A stretch of DNA of 64,000 nt from Niebla homalea (GCA_019925105.1 JAHGAU010000021.1:310001-374000), one strand, 5' to 3'; shown: positions 13,534 to 25,215, counted from the first letter of the stretch. The notes: generated by a model not told the origin, from the sequence alone. Made by a program: numbers and translations.

Positions 13534-13833
13534 TCATACTTTTTGGTCCACACACCAACAGTTAATTATTAATTAATAAATATTTAATATAATATCGATT
13601 TTAAAAATAATAAATACTTAATTATTTTAAGTTGAACCTTTTATAAATTATTTTAATTAATAATTTAGGTTTTATCGATTATATATCAATTATTAATTAA
13701 TTATACTTACTTTAATTAATTAATAATTAATTACGGTTTAATGATTATTAACTAATTAAAATAAAAAAAACTATATCGCACTAAGTACTTAAAATTACGG
13801 AATTAGGGGCTAAAACGTCTTGGCACTCGGAGT

Positions 13834-13866
13834 GGTCGGCCGACCTTTAGCATTGGTCAGCCGACC
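13834..13866. repeat. Palindromic 12-mer and near copy at the AT/GC border
   Basis: GGTCGGCCGACC (13,834-13,845) is a perfect palindrome; GGTCAGCCGACC (13,855-13,866) is a near-identical direct copy. Both sit within 70 bp of the border between the RIP block and normal-composition DNA. Confidence 0.6.
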
Positions 13867-16065
13867 TATACTCTCGCAGATGGGTTGCTCTGAAGGCGTC
13901 TATCTTCAATCCAACTTTATAAGACGATTTCTAGTTTGCTTGCTGCGTTTCCTACATGGGTTTTGCTTTTGCTTTTACAGCCACCAGGGCGGGGTACCTG
14001 CATTTCAATGGATTGCAGCAGTCGTCCCGTCCACAGTCTACTGGTCCCTTTGCTACTGATATCCACGTTGAGGTGCTGAGCCACTCCAAGAGATGAGCAG
14101 AGAAAGAGAAGTTGGTCTGACTGAAGCCCAGGTAATACTATACGACATAAGATGAAGGCAGTCCTTTTTGACTCGTCGAAACAATGTACTTCTCGTAGAG
14201 ATCGAACCTCTTGTCACCTAGCTCGTGCAGATTGCTACACATTGGCGTCACCAGATGACTTGCGACTAAAGGCTGCGATTTGAAATTTTGACGTCTGCCA
14301 AACTTTTGCTGTGGTGATTATGAAGCCTCCTTTTTTCCCGAACGAAACCGAATTACAGCGCTTTTGATTTATCAACAATCAGATGTTGTCGATTTGAAGA
14401 TCAAGGCGTTTCAATAGATTTTCCTAGCGGTGGTAATTGAAGCTTGAGATCACCCATGAGTCTCCAAAGGCAGAATGACCTTGCGTAATGAGCTTTGTAA
14501 TCCTGATCGAATTGAGCCTGACTCAGTGCGGCCAATAGGTGCTGCATGTGCGAAAGACACACCGGATGAGCCGTCTAACAGGTAAGAATGTTAGCTTTAC
14601 CGACTTCTGCAGCTTTCTGGCTGTGGCACATCATATGAAGGCGCTTGAGACGCTATGCTTTGATATCTTACAGAGTACCTTCAGGATTGCCCGAATTTGG
14701 CCGGGCTTGGAGTCAAATTTGACTTCAGCATGAAAGACACGTAGTAGCGATACTACGTTGACCTTCCCCATCCTTCATATGATCCACCATTAGTGATTGT
14801 GGCTGCATCAGCTATCTAGAGTCTACAATCGCCTGGGTTACTTCATGAACGGACAGCCGAATCTACGGACGACGCCGTACACCACCGTTCGCACAGTCTT
14901 CCCAGTACGACTTAGAAGCTTGAGTATTTTGGACTCGAAGAAAAGGGCCACTCTACAGTCGACGATTTCTTTTCGATGTGAGTCAAATCCCAAGCGAAGC
15001 CGATGCTGAATAAGACGCGACGCACCTTGTTAAACATCCAACACTACCCCTTTATTGGCAACTTGGCATCATCTTACCAGATCGGCCTGGGATTCCCTGG
15101 CGTAGCAGCCACATGTCCCTCAAAACTTCTCTTCGTCTGCTGTGATAAATACTTGCTCAATGGTACCCCAGCCGAAGAAGGGCTCGAGTGTAAGAGACCC
15201 TAGGATCCAGCAGCAGCAGCGGGCCGGATGAAGCATTTCGCGAGCAAGACTATTGACACACACGCAAGCTCCGCGTCTGGAGGCCGTTCGGCAGTCTTCG
15301 AGAATGCCTTGGGCCGGTCGTGCTTTATTATAATGTGGACGCCTGAGTCTGGAATCTGGTTGTCAGCTGCAGGCCCCATCTTGAATTCTGTTTGGAAAAG
15401 GGGAGGGACAGAGGAGGCTGTGACCAGAAAGGTTCTCGGGCAATTGTTGTGAGCTTCGGCCAATGTGGTAACCTCTACCGTCAGACACCATTTCCCCAAG
15501 TGGGGACATGGCCAACGAGTAATGAAAACAGTACAAGATCATCATTCAAAGCAAGCAACAGCGTGACGGATGATTGAGCGTATCTTGCCGACGAGAACGC
15601 CTCATGGCGTCGTGCATCTCTTAGGATATCATTCGTTTCGCTATTTGATTCCCTTTCGCAAGACTGAGCATCAACACCAAGTTGCACTTTGTGAAGTAAT
15701 AGCGCAGCTCTTCAAGGTATTGACCATGATTATGATGCTTGAACTTGCAAGCTTGGATCGTTCTTCTTTCAGTCGTAGCTAGCAGCGCATGGTGCTATTG
15801 TTTACCATGTTGATGTTATCACTTTGTTAATCGAACGGATTATAGCATTGGCGCATGATGATTTTCACTAAGTGCACTACTCGGCGCTTTCTATCGGCGT
15901 CAGATGGACTTAGAAAATTGATCTGGCCTGCGATGTCTGCCGAATATCAAACGAGCGTGCAAACAGCAATGGTCCGTGGTAAGCATGTAGATCAAAAGGC
16001 TCAAGAATTTCCTTGTTAGCAAGCTAGTAAAATGACTCCCATGCGTCTGACGGTTCATAGAACTT
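13867..16065. other. No gene recognised; transition zone
   Basis: Normal base composition, but only short overlapping frames on both strands (longest about 100 codons) with no recognisable protein, no convincing splice chain and no tRNA-like B box. It may hold decayed coding sequence or spacer DNA next to the AT block. Confidence 0.5.
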
Positions 16066-17082
16066 TTACCTATCTTGTGCTTGAAGCGAATTTCTGGGAG
16101 CCGCGGGGAGTTCGAGTTGCACCAGCCAGGGCAGCTGGAGAGGATGGTCTTCCGTTCCCTGAATAGCAGCATTGACGAACAGGGTCTGCAGCCCATGTTC
16201 AAGGGGATTCAAGTCTTTCCTGCAATGGCTAGTGACGTATTGGCGTTCGTGCCGACAGCGCTCAATTTTCTGAAGCTTCTGCTGCTGGCATTCCAGTGTG
16301 TCGTACTTAGACTCTCGGAAGCCCATCAACTTATCGACGACAACGGACCTGTCATTGTCGATATCTGTGAAGTGTGACGGATGTTCCGAAGCTTGATTAC
16401 GCCAAGTTACCAATTTGGCACCCCACCCCTCATGTATGTGCCCAAAGCAATGTAATCGTGGGCGGCTTCGAGCAACGGCGCCAAAAAGATCTGGGCATCC
16501 AGCCCTTTGCTTGGATTCAGTGTAATCCATGATGCCCCTCGGCGGGCCGTGAGTAATCACAAGATCGGTGTCTTCCGTTATCTCAAACTTATGTCCTTGA
16601 GATGGGTAGTATTGGAACCCCCAGTCACCTAGTGATGGCGTGTACGGGCTGGCGTAGACAGTCAGTAGCGCTTCGTTCTCAAGGACAAATCTGTGACTTC
16701 CTTCGTCGAGGAAGACAATGCCTGCGGCGCTTGCTTCCTTAAAGATCTCCTCAACATCTCCGTAGCCTCCATAAACTTTCCTGACCTGCTCAGGATCCAG
16801 AGATGGCCTTGCATCGGCCACCTTTTTCTTGAACACGGGCACATCCAAGGTGAAGTCGTGATTCCCGGCGATCACTAATTTCAGGGGTGCGTCAATATCC
16901 TTGAGCAATTGTATACTAGCCCGAAATTCCTCCAGTTTGGATTCTTCAGTGAGGTCTCCGCAGTGGATAGCCACATCGGCATATTGTTGAGGTTTATCCT
17001 CTGATTTGAACTGCATGCCATGCGTGTCTGAAATAATGAGAAACCGAGTCTCAATGAGCGCTGGTGATACAAAAGAATCCAT
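16066..17082 (-). CDS. Calcineurin-like metallophosphoesterase
   Basis: A single-exon gene of 338 residues. The metal-binding motifs of the superfamily are all present in order: D19-T-H21, G-D43-L, G-N74-H75-D, H178-G near THGPPRG, and G-H215-I-H217 in FGHIHEGWG. The length and the C-terminal VNAAIQG segment fit the fungal and MPPED-like branch of Ser/Thr phosphatase-like enzymes, probably phosphodiesterases with two metal ions; the substrate cannot be read from the sequence. There is no signal peptide or membrane segment, so it is probably cytosolic. The start is the first ATG before the DTH motif. It is the first intact gene after the AT-rich block and shows no sign of RIP. Confidence 0.9.
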   Translation of the reverse strand: MDSFVSPALIETRFLIISDTHGMQFKSEDKPQQYADVAIHCGDLTEESKLEEFRASIQLLKDIDAPLKLVIAGNHDFTLDVPVFKKKVADARPSLDPEQVRKVYGGYGDVEEIFKEASAAGIVFLDEGSHRFVLENEALLTVYASPYTPSLGDWGFQYYPSQGHKFEITEDTDLVITHGPPRGIMDYTESKQRAGCPDLFGAVARSRPRLHCFGHIHEGWGAKLVTWRNQASEHPSHFTDIDNDRSVVVDKLMGFRESKYDTLECQQQKLQKIERCRHERQYVTSHCRKDLNPLEHGLQTLFVNAAIQGTEDHPLQLPWLVQLELPAAPRNSLQAQDR

Positions 17083-18362
17083 GCTGTCTCTTGCCTATTG
17101 ATGAATAGGAAAAAGCTGGGTGGTAGTGCTGTTGAGGATAGAAATTGGCAGCTAAGTGGGAGTGTATAGCGAACAAGATGACTGGCAGCAATGATCTATT
17201 ATCATTCTTGGTAGCCCTTGTGGCTCCGGAATTTGTGGAGGGTCTAATAACCACTGAAAGCATATGTTCTGAATACTGAGCCTCCATAGAGATATGCAAA
17301 ACGGTGCTGTCAAGCACCCATGCAAGCTGCGTCATGCAGGGGTTCAAGTGGAGTCGGAACCCTCCTGTGGCGTTTCAGCCTACACTTCGACTCAAACTGT
17401 CAAACAACTCTGAGCAACTAGCCTGCCCGAACGGGCAAGTGAATTTGGGTGTGCCAATTTCGACTTTAATGACGTCAGAGCCTCCCTCACTAAGTTTCCA
17501 AGTCTGCATACTTGGATGCTTGTACGACACAAAAGTGCGAGTCTGCCAATGCCCATGACGGCTTTAGTAGGAAAAAACGTTCCTCTGTTGTTCAGCTTCC
17601 CAGGTTGGGGAGCTCAAAGAGACGAATCTGTCGATCAACACGTGCTCAACTGCTCATCGCTCTTCGAAGAAGCACGCTAGAGGCATAGACAACGTTCCCA
17701 AATGTCATTCGTCCAATAAGCAAAGGCTCGAATGGGAAATTTTCAAGGGCTAACGACTTTCCACGCGGGAGATTTCCTACGTTATCACCAATCTAACAGG
17801 CAAAAAAGCTTTCTGAGCATGACGGGCCGCTTTCGCGCTGCTAGCGTGACATATATCTCATGATAGGCTCTCTCCAGGCCTCGAGCACTGCAAGGATGGC
17901 ATAAGCGCCGCCCCTAAGCGGTTCATGGCGTTGGATGGTCAAGTTGATTTCACATTCCATTGGAGGTGAATGGGGACATGCCGTTGACAGGGACATCATT
18001 AGCACTTCTCGACTTTTGCAACGAGTCTGTATTCTTCCCAATATATTTCCTCACCAAATAGCCCAAGCCATGGTAGCCAACCTGCACATGGATTGTAGTG
18101 AACAAGATTACAATGCTTCGCATTGCTCCTTCAGTTCAAATTCATCGGCTAGCATCACAGGCGAATGTGCACAGCATCCGAGCAGACTTGACCCTGCACG
18201 AATACGACACGAGTACCCTTCAAGAGGCAAAGATTGGATAGAACCAAACGATAGAGCTCCGATAAGTGCTTTGCCTTCTATAGACGACGAAAATGTACGT
18301 TTGCTCAATGGTCTCAAAGCTCGAGCCTATTTAACGCGGAACGCCTGCAGGATCCGACTTTG
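17083..18362. other. Intergenic; promoter of the phosphoesterase, otherwise empty
   Basis: Contains the 5' flank of the minus-strand phosphoesterase gene. A 142-codon frame at 17,935-18,363 has no recognisable domain and ends at the start of the broken glycosyltransferase; I do not call it a gene. Confidence 0.5.
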
Positions 18363-20245
18363 ATGTTCCCCTTTCGCCAGGAAAGGGATGGTAATACAGC
18401 AGCCAGCAAGCCTCGGACTTGGAGGAAGCTCTCAGAATCACCCAGGAGAACCGGCGGGACCCCACTCGTATCTTACTTGAAGCGACAGCTCGAACCAAGA
18501 AAGCAGACCAGGGTGATGACAGAAGCGACGCCGTTTGGAAGCGCTCAGCAGCTCGTCACGATGTCCGAGAAGCAGGGTGAGCTGGCGACGTCATTGAAAG
18601 AACCCACTGTGCTTCGAGATGTGCGAGAGAGCGCCAAAGCTTCGGACGAAGAGGCTTCTGTGTTGACGAGATTTGGGAACAAGATTCGCAAAATACATTG
18701 TCCATGGGAAACACCTCCGCTGGTACTCCCTTCGGCGCCTTCGGAGAGGGAGAAGTAGACTTATGTGAACATGAGCCGCCGCTCCCTTGTCAGTTGTGTT
18801 GGCTTAGCCTTTCAGGCAATCGCTGTCGGGACCTTCTTATTTGCAAGGGTGTCTCCTTACTATTGCTGGTTCGTCATTTACGCGCTGTCCACGGAAGTTT
18901 GGCTCTTTGCTTCACTCTGGATTGCTGTCTGTGGTGACAAGTTCGACGTGTCCGCGCACAACAAGCTCGTACAAAACTTCCCTTTGACTGAAGAACCGGC
19001 TCCCACTGTTGATATCTATCTGCCAATCTGCAAAGAAGCTTTGGAGGTAATAGAAAACATCTGGAACCATGTAGCCGCCCTGGATGATCCCGGAAGTAAA
19101 TTAGCGGTCTTCGTTCTTGATGATGGCGGCGAGGAAGCTGTTCAGTCTTTGGCCGAACGATATCACTTCAATTACATTTGTCGGCCAAATCGGCCGGAGC
19201 TGAAAAAAGCGGGCAACATGCGCTACGCCTTCAGTCAGACGTCTGGAGAATTCTTTGCAGTTTTCGATGCCGATTTCTGCCCACGACCGGATTTTCTTCT
19301 CGAAACAGTACCGTAATTGCTGGCTGATGAGAAGAGCGCCATTGTTCAAACACCTCAGTACTTCCGTTCAAGTCCTAGTCAGACATGGACTGAGCAAGGA
19401 GGTGGCATGGCCCAGGAATACACGTTCCGCGTCATGAACCTTTGCCGAGATAAGTGGGTAGCCGCCCTGTGTGTGGGTAGCTGTGCTGTGTATCCCAGAA
19501 ACGCGCTCGATCCTATCAGCGGCACTATGCCGGTCGAAACATACGAAGACATTCATCAGGCATCTACGTCTTGACGCACGGCTGGACCATCAAGAACGTA
19601 TGTCTATGTCTCGCCTGTGGCGTCTGTCCGGACATACCTAGCGCCTTTTTCGCCTTGCAATATCGCTGGTGCCACGCTACCATGGAACTGGCTATTTCCT
19701 GGGAATTCTGGAGGAGCAGCCTCACTATCCAACAAAAGCTCTGCCATGCTATTGGCTTCTATCACTACCCTTCCCTAGCCCTTCAAGCATTCGCAATCCA
19801 CGTTGCTTCGCCTCTCTTCTTGTGGATCCGGCCGGACCTATTCAAATACTACAGTTTTTTCCTCGCCTTGCCCAGCATCCTTGTTGGGGTTGTTGTGATG
19901 AAGATTTGGGCTCGGGGTCGCTACACACTCGCTGCACAATACGTGAGCATCCTGCAATCTTATGCGTCCTGGCAAGCTTTCTTTGATCTGGTCCGAGGTA
20001 GAAATATGGGCCGGAAGCCGACAGGAAGACGAGGAGGCAAGGCTCACAAGAATCGAAGATATCAACATATGCGGATTCTCGCATGGGCTTGGACTATCAC
20101 ACACAACGTTGCACTAACCTCTGCATGTGCGTATCGAGGGGCGACTGGCTTGGCGTGGTACAATTTCGTGCCGGCCTTGGTGATCAATGCTTTCAACGTA
20201 ATTTGTATCCATCGGTTCCTGCTATACCAGCATTCAAAGGACTAA
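18363..20245 (+). pseudogene. Broken cellulose-synthase-like family 2 glycosyltransferase
   Basis: The reading frame encodes a GT2 processive glycosyltransferase: a cytosolic N-terminal tail, two membrane segments (about 18,790-18,940), a GT-A domain with VLDDGG and DADFCPRPDFL motifs, an EDIH acceptor motif, a QYRW motif and several C-terminal membrane segments. It is interrupted by an in-frame TAG at 18,756, an in-frame TAA at 19,314 inside a conserved stretch, and a one-base shift near 19,559 where the frame moves from EDIH to YVLTHGW. The Q of the QxxRW motif, normally essential, is read as L. The intact protein would be about 625 residues. TAG could come from a RIP-type change (TGG or CAG to TAG), while TAA probably did not. 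No GT-AG intron removes the lesions cleanly. Sequencing error is possible for a single lesion but not a likely cause of all four. Confidence 0.8.
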
Positions 20246-20270
20246 GGAGTGAAATGCCGCATTCAGGTTA

Positions 20271-20490
20271 AGGTACTCTTGGATTGGGCAGCGAAGGATA
20301 ACGTCCGAGTTCTTATCCCATACCAATCCAAGACACCGGCAGAATGAAGAAAGTCTTCAATGAGCCTGATACAATCTGGCAAAAGGTCGCCGTCCACGGT
20401 TGGAGTACCTTTAGGGCCACGCTGGAAACATTTGGCGGACACTGTGCGCACGGGAGATCTTTGCCTACACAAAGGCCCTTGTTGACTTCA
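20271..20490 (+). pseudogene. Possible decayed coding remnant downstream of the GT2 pseudogene
   Basis: Frame 3 reads VLLDWAAKDNVRVLIPYQSK up to a TGA at 20,345. Frame 1 then continues protein-like (VFNEPDTIWQKVAVHGWSTF) to a TAG near 20,490. The two pieces would join if one frame shift and one TGG-to-TGA change are assumed. Family not recognised. It may be the tail of the same locus or a second dead gene. Confidence 0.3.
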
Positions 20491-20992
20491 TCATAGGAGG
20501 AACAATCATGTTTGCGGAAGCCATGCCATGCCACAGCTCCGTCCAGAGCCTGAGTAAGCTTCTGAGCCTAACTTGGGGTTGAAATGGCCATCTCAATACT
20601 AGAAGGAGGATAGTGGATCACCTGTTGATGATATTTTGTGAGAATTGTGTGTCATGGTGGCAAAGCGCTTGGAAGATAATACATTTATATCATAATGAAT
20701 GAGCAACGCATCTTCTAACACATGCGGCCTTGTTCAAGATTGTACAATGATGAGGTGTTGTCTCCGCATCCATGCGCCGACACAAGGACTTGTTGACCTG
20801 ATTGGAATCTTGCGCGACAATGTTCGGTGTTGGTCCTTGAGGTGCTTACTATGTAGGATCATGCTTGTCTTTGACGATCTTCTAAGCGTTTTGCAAAGCG
20901 TGGCATTAAGTTGGGGTGCCTTCGTAAATCTGAAAAGGGGTAATTGGGAGGCTGTCAGCCCTATTTCATGCCAAGCATAATTCTATCTCTTC
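20491..20992. other. Intergenic, upstream of the Prp4 gene
   Basis: Presumed promoter of the Prp4-like gene. A 93-codon frame at 20,699-20,980 has no recognisable features. Nothing else is visible. Confidence 0.5.
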
Positions 20993-22841
20993 ATGCCGAC
21001 CCAACAGCCGGAGTTGGATGAGCAGGTCGCAAGCTTCAATTTCGGATCTGCTCCAATCAAAGCTTTACCCTTTAGGAAGAAAGTTCTGATTTCGAAGTAC
21101 CAGACGCCCAAGATGATGCACCCAGCTCGTCAGGCGTATGTGGAGGAGGATGCTCATGAGGTAAGTGCCCAATCCACCAGATCTATCGTGCGCAATGATT
21201 CATATCCATGTCCAGAGAGCGTTCTGCCCAGTCCACCGGCTTCACGAAGCTCGAGATCATACCTGACTGATGGACTGAACAATAGGATGAGGAGGGCATC
21301 GATTTGGCGAATGTTCGTAAGTTGATCACCACCTTCTGTTTCACGAGTCCTTGTGCTAAAGTGAGGCTCCAGCTGTCGATCGCGATTACTATATTCCCCA
21401 GACAGCAGCCGGGATAGCCCCGGAAAAGGCCTCTGCAGTCTTATCACAACTTCAACGAAAACGTCGCGCTGCTGCTATAGCAGTCCCTACGGACGATGGC
21501 CGAGTACGGACGCAACTGCGTGCGATGGGCGAACCCATCACTTTGTTTGGCGAAGGACCTGGCGATAGGAGAGATCGATTACGAGAGCTGCTAACAGAAG
21601 CCGAGGAAGATGGGGAAGGGGGCGACACGCTCATGCATGACGCTGTTCAACAAGATAACGGTGATCAAGGCGAACAAGATGAGGAATTCTACACCGAGGG
21701 CATGCAGGAATTGCTCGAGGCGAGGAAGAGCATTGCACGATATTCTTTACCACGAGCAAAGGACCGGATAGCCAACCAGAAGCAGGAATCCACCATCCCG
21801 CTCCGCACGCACATCAAGCACCGCAAAGTCATCAAGGAGCGTCTTGCCACTTTTGAATTGTGGGGCACCCAAATCGCTGGTGACCGGCCCGTGAGTCTGG
21901 TCCGCTTCTCTCCGAATGGTGAGATGGTTGCAGCTGGCAATTGGTCCGGCGGTGTCAGGCTGCTCAGCATCCCGAACCTCGAACAAACCAAGACCCTGCG
22001 CGGTCACAAAGATCGGGTCGGCGGTATCTCCTGGTTTCCCAGCGCAACACTACCGACAGCTGCCGTATCTCCCGAATCTGTCAACCTAGCCACCAGTGGT
22101 GGCGAAGGAAACATCCACCTCTGGAACCTCACGCAAGATACACCGCTCTCCACCCTCTCAGGCCATTCTGGCCGCGTCTGTCGCGTTGACTTCCATCCCT
22201 CAGGACAGTACCTCGCTTCGGCCTCATTCGACACGACGTGGCGCCTCTGGGACATTGCCACCACAACAGAGCTGCTCTTGCAGGAAGGGCACAGCAGGGA
22301 GGTCTATACTGTCAGCTTCAACACCGATGGGAACCTGCTGGCTAGCGCTGGGCTCGACAGCATTGGCCGCATCTGGGATTTGCGGACGGGACGAACGGTC
22401 ATGATTCTGGATAAGCATATCAAGGAGATCTACGGGCTGGATTGGAGCCATGATGGCCATCGGGTGCTATCTGGCTCAGGTGATGGGTTCGCCCGGTGTT
22501 GGGATTTGCGCATGGTGCGGGAAGCCGGTGTCATCGGCGCAAACAAGGGTGGCGTGGCCGACTTAAGGTGGTTCAAGGGGGAGGATTGCCTGCAACCCCT
22601 GGGTAGGGATGATAGAGGAGATGTGATGCCTAAGAAGAGTGGAAGTTTCTTCGTGAGTGGCGGGTTTGATCGGAACGTCCAGATCTTCTCGGCGGATGAT
22701 TGGGCCTTGGTCAAAAGCCTGAGTGGGCATTCAGGCAATGTCTTGGGCGTTGATGTGACCCGAGACGCGAAATGGATCGCCAGTTGTGGGCATGATCGGA
22801 CCGTGAAGCTCTGGGGGAGGGACGATGGCGAAAGTGTTTGA
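20993..22841 (+). CDS. prp4: U4/U6 snRNP protein Prp4 (WD40), three exons
   Basis: Splicing exons 20,993-21,160, 21,286-21,316 and 21,373-22,841 gives 555 residues. Both introns (125 and 56 nt) start GTAAGT, end AG (AATAG and CCAG) and keep frame. The product has an acidic N-terminal part, the splicing-factor motif around LRAMGEPITLFGEGPGDR, and about seven WD40 repeats to the C-terminus, with repeated GH...WD endings such as GHSGRVCRVDFHPSGQYLAS. This is the domain order of Prp4/PRPF4, which binds Prp3 in the U4/U6 di-snRNP and is needed for tri-snRNP assembly in the nucleus. Exon 2 is only 31 nt, a microexon that ORF-based prediction would miss. The start is the first ATG in frame with the exon-1 peptide. 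Confidence 0.93.
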
Positions 22842-23421
22842 GGATGCAGTCGCTGGCATACCATCAATCATGAATTGTCCGAACGGCTGGCTTGCAGGCG
22901 ACAACAACTTGCACACTTGACGACAGAGTGAAGCTGCTTGAGCCTTGAGGAGTTCGCTTGACCCATGGGTTATCCATACTGATCAGAGGACTCCTTGATG
23001 CACAGGCACACGATGTAACCGCTCGTCTGTGGCAGATCTTGTTCAAAGCAGGTAGGACACCTGTGGCAAATGTCATCAGTCGTGGAACTCACATCCTGCA
23101 ATATTTGTCATCCCCCCTGTTCACACTTTCGGAGACCTGTTTGTCGGCAATACAGGCATTAAGATCAATTTGCTCGCGTGAGGTTTTCTTTTGGCTGGCA
23201 AGAAGGTTCTTATCGCGTGCATTGGCGACCGTTTTGCGCGGATCATGCATTTGCGGTCTCGCTTATCTCAGGATCTGCTAATTTTTAAACCTCATGTTGT
23301 CTAATGCATTTAAGGCATTGCCCTTGATGTAACAGACGAAGATCCATTCACTACCAACACAGCGAGAGTTACCGTCAAGCAGCCACGAAGGGAGGATCCT
23401 TATGATTCCAGCTCAGAAACC
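22842..23421. other. Intergenic
   Basis: 3' flank of the Prp4 gene and 5' flank of the next gene. Only short frames; nothing recognised. Confidence 0.5.
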
Positions 23422-24012
23422 ATGAGGTCTCCCAGCATCTCGACCTGGCTCCTGACCATCCTTCCTTTCCTCAGCACCAGCTTCACCCTCCCGCAATCCC
23501 CGAATAGCAGCGCAGTCGACACATCCCTATCCAAGCCCACAACTCCGCTCCTTCCACCCTATTTCTCCTCCTTCATCATCCCCCCGTCAACCTCCGCCCC
23601 CGACCTCACGGCCTCCTACCTCATCACCTTCACGCCGACATCTACACCGCCCACCCCTCTCCCCCCCGACGGCATCGACTACTGCTTCTCGCGCCTCGGC
23701 ATCCTGGCGTCCCGCTTCGATCCCCCAAGCGCTCCCCTCCGAAGACCCTTGGCGTGCAGGCTCGTCGACGCTTTGGTCGTCGTCATGCCTGCCACTCTAT
23801 CGCTGGTGGATCATGCGGAGGTGGGGTATTTGCTGGAGGAGGTCAGGCGGTGGATGGCGCACAGGGGTGAGGGGGAAGGGTGGTATGTGGAAGGGGTGCA
23901 GCGGTGGTATAAGTGCATTTGGAGCGGGGAGACGGTGGGGTTGGTGGAGGTGGTTATGAGCAAGGGGGAAGAGGCAGGGGGGGGCAGTGACAAAGGCACG
24001 AAGGTGGGTTGA
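23422..24012 (+). CDS. Small putative secreted protein, unknown family
   Basis: A single exon of 196 residues. The first 20 or so residues form a typical signal peptide (hydrophobic WLLTILPFLSTSF preceded by a short polar N-terminus), followed by a Ser/Thr/Pro-rich stretch to about residue 85. The C-terminal half is more globular, with three cysteines and a Gly/Glu-rich tail. No transmembrane segment follows the signal. The upper-strand C-rich codon use in the first half and G-rich use in the second half is odd, but the frame stays open. I do not recognise the family. It is probably secreted or wall-associated, by inference from the leader only. Confidence 0.6.
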   Translation: MRSPSISTWLLTILPFLSTSFTLPQSPNSSAVDTSLSKPTTPLLPPYFSSFIIPPSTSAPDLTASYLITFTPTSTPPTPLPPDGIDYCFSRLGILASRFDPPSAPLRRPLACRLVDALVVVMPATLSLVDHAEVGYLLEEVRRWMAHRGEGEGWYVEGVQRWYKCIWSGETVGLVEVVMSKGEEAGGGSDKGTKVG

Positions 24013-25215
24013 TGTGGCTCGGTAGTAGAAGGACGCAGTCATGCGCGGGTTTGAAGAGGGGAAGGTCGTCGGTGTGTCGGTGGTTTACAGAGCTTTCTGG
24101 GATCGGACATGGTGAAGAAGGCTCCATACACGCACACGCTTCAGAGTTCTCAGTTTCTGTTGAAGTTGTTTGGGTGGGATGGTTTGCGAATGCTGGACTG
24201 TACAAGGTGATGAGACGATTTCTCCCAGCCTCTCTATGACGAGTGCTTCTCAGAAGGTTTCACCTGACTGAAGGGGTCCTTTCGTGTTTCCTCGTGACAG
24301 GTCGAGGAAGTCCTCATTGATTTCCCCGTGGACGGTCAGATGACACAATTGGGAGCTTGCCAGGTCCACGATGCACCTTTCGGTCCTATGCATACGTTCT
24401 GCCCAGGTGTTACAACTTACGTTTCAATTTCTCCTCACGTCTCATTGACTGGCGTTGTGTACCTGATTGCCAGATTATGATATGTCTAGGCGTTTCCGGC
24501 ATCGCCAATAGCCACACAACAGATGATTGTGTATCGTATCGACCCCTTACTTTTAACCATCCTTCCGTCTCCCGCTGCGGCACGACTGAGCCGCACAAAA
24601 AGCCGGGGGGGTTTCCCTCGCATTCAATTTTCACGAATGCCCTCAAGTCTCCTTCCTATTCCATCCACAGCCCACCTATTGTTGAAACAGGGTCTAGAAC
24701 TTGTGTACCTGCGTCCTTGCATGGAATGTTATTAAGCTCGCAAATCAGAGCGTCGGTACCTTTGCGGGAAATGCTGCGCCCTCGGAGCAAGAATCCCGCT
24801 TTGAGGATTATGTTGTTATGTTGTGCGTTTTGCACGCTATGTTTCATGTGCCTCATTTCTCCCATTATCGAATGCCTACTCCGTACTTCATGGCAGCACC
24901 AGTGGGGTGGGTAGTATGCGTAAGTGGGGAGAAGAGTATATTATGTGGGAAGTGTGCGTCACACAGAGATGATTTCTGATTCCTCGGTGTGTGCTTGTTG
25001 TGTCTCTTCGCAAATCATCGTCTTCTGACTTTGGTGGCTTCTGTTGAATTCGCCCACACATAATCTCAATATTTCTGATCCATCTATTGTCATTGGGCAG
25101 GACCCATCCCATTACTTTTTACAAACTCGCAATCACTGACAATCACCCATCCCTATCATCAAACCCCCAGAAAAAACCTGCAACTTCTGCTGTTCATCGC
25201 AAGCCGTATAGCAAG
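24013..25215. other. Intergenic
   Basis: About 1.2 kb with short frames only. A 185-codon frame at 24,357-24,914 lacks domains, has haphazard composition and is not supported. The segment just before 25,216 is CT/CA-rich, as expected for a fungal promoter and leader. Confidence 0.45.

Larger units (their letters stand above)
1..13800. other. AT-rich, RIP-degraded transposon block
   Basis: Some 60-base lines contain only about six G or C. CpA and TpG are nearly absent over the first 1.8 kb while TpA and CpG remain common, which is the footprint of RIP (C-to-T change, preferentially at CpA). No reading frame longer than about 90 codons exists on either strand, and those present are low-complexity. 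The edge at about 13,800 is abrupt. I read this as a nest of inactivated mobile elements forming an AT isochore. Apart from the repeats listed separately, I see no gene. Confidence 0.9.

Noticed and set aside
1..13800. AT-rich block as mitochondrial DNA
   Set aside because: CpG is common, no mitochondrial gene or tRNA is readable, stops fill all frames, and it is contiguous with nuclear genes.
14150..14260. Possible tRNA (GGTTCGATC-like word on the minus strand)
   Set aside because: No matching acceptor, D or anticodon stems could be folded around it.
17935..18363. 142-codon frame before the GT2 pseudogene
   Set aside because: No recognisable features, and a different frame quality from the GT2 sequence that follows.
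18756..19574. Explaining the GT2 stops as introns
   Set aside because: The sequence on both sides of each stop is contiguous conserved protein; removing any GT-AG segment would delete catalytic motifs.
24357..24914. 185-codon frame as a gene
   Set aside because: No domain, haphazard composition and overlapping frames of similar length on both strands.
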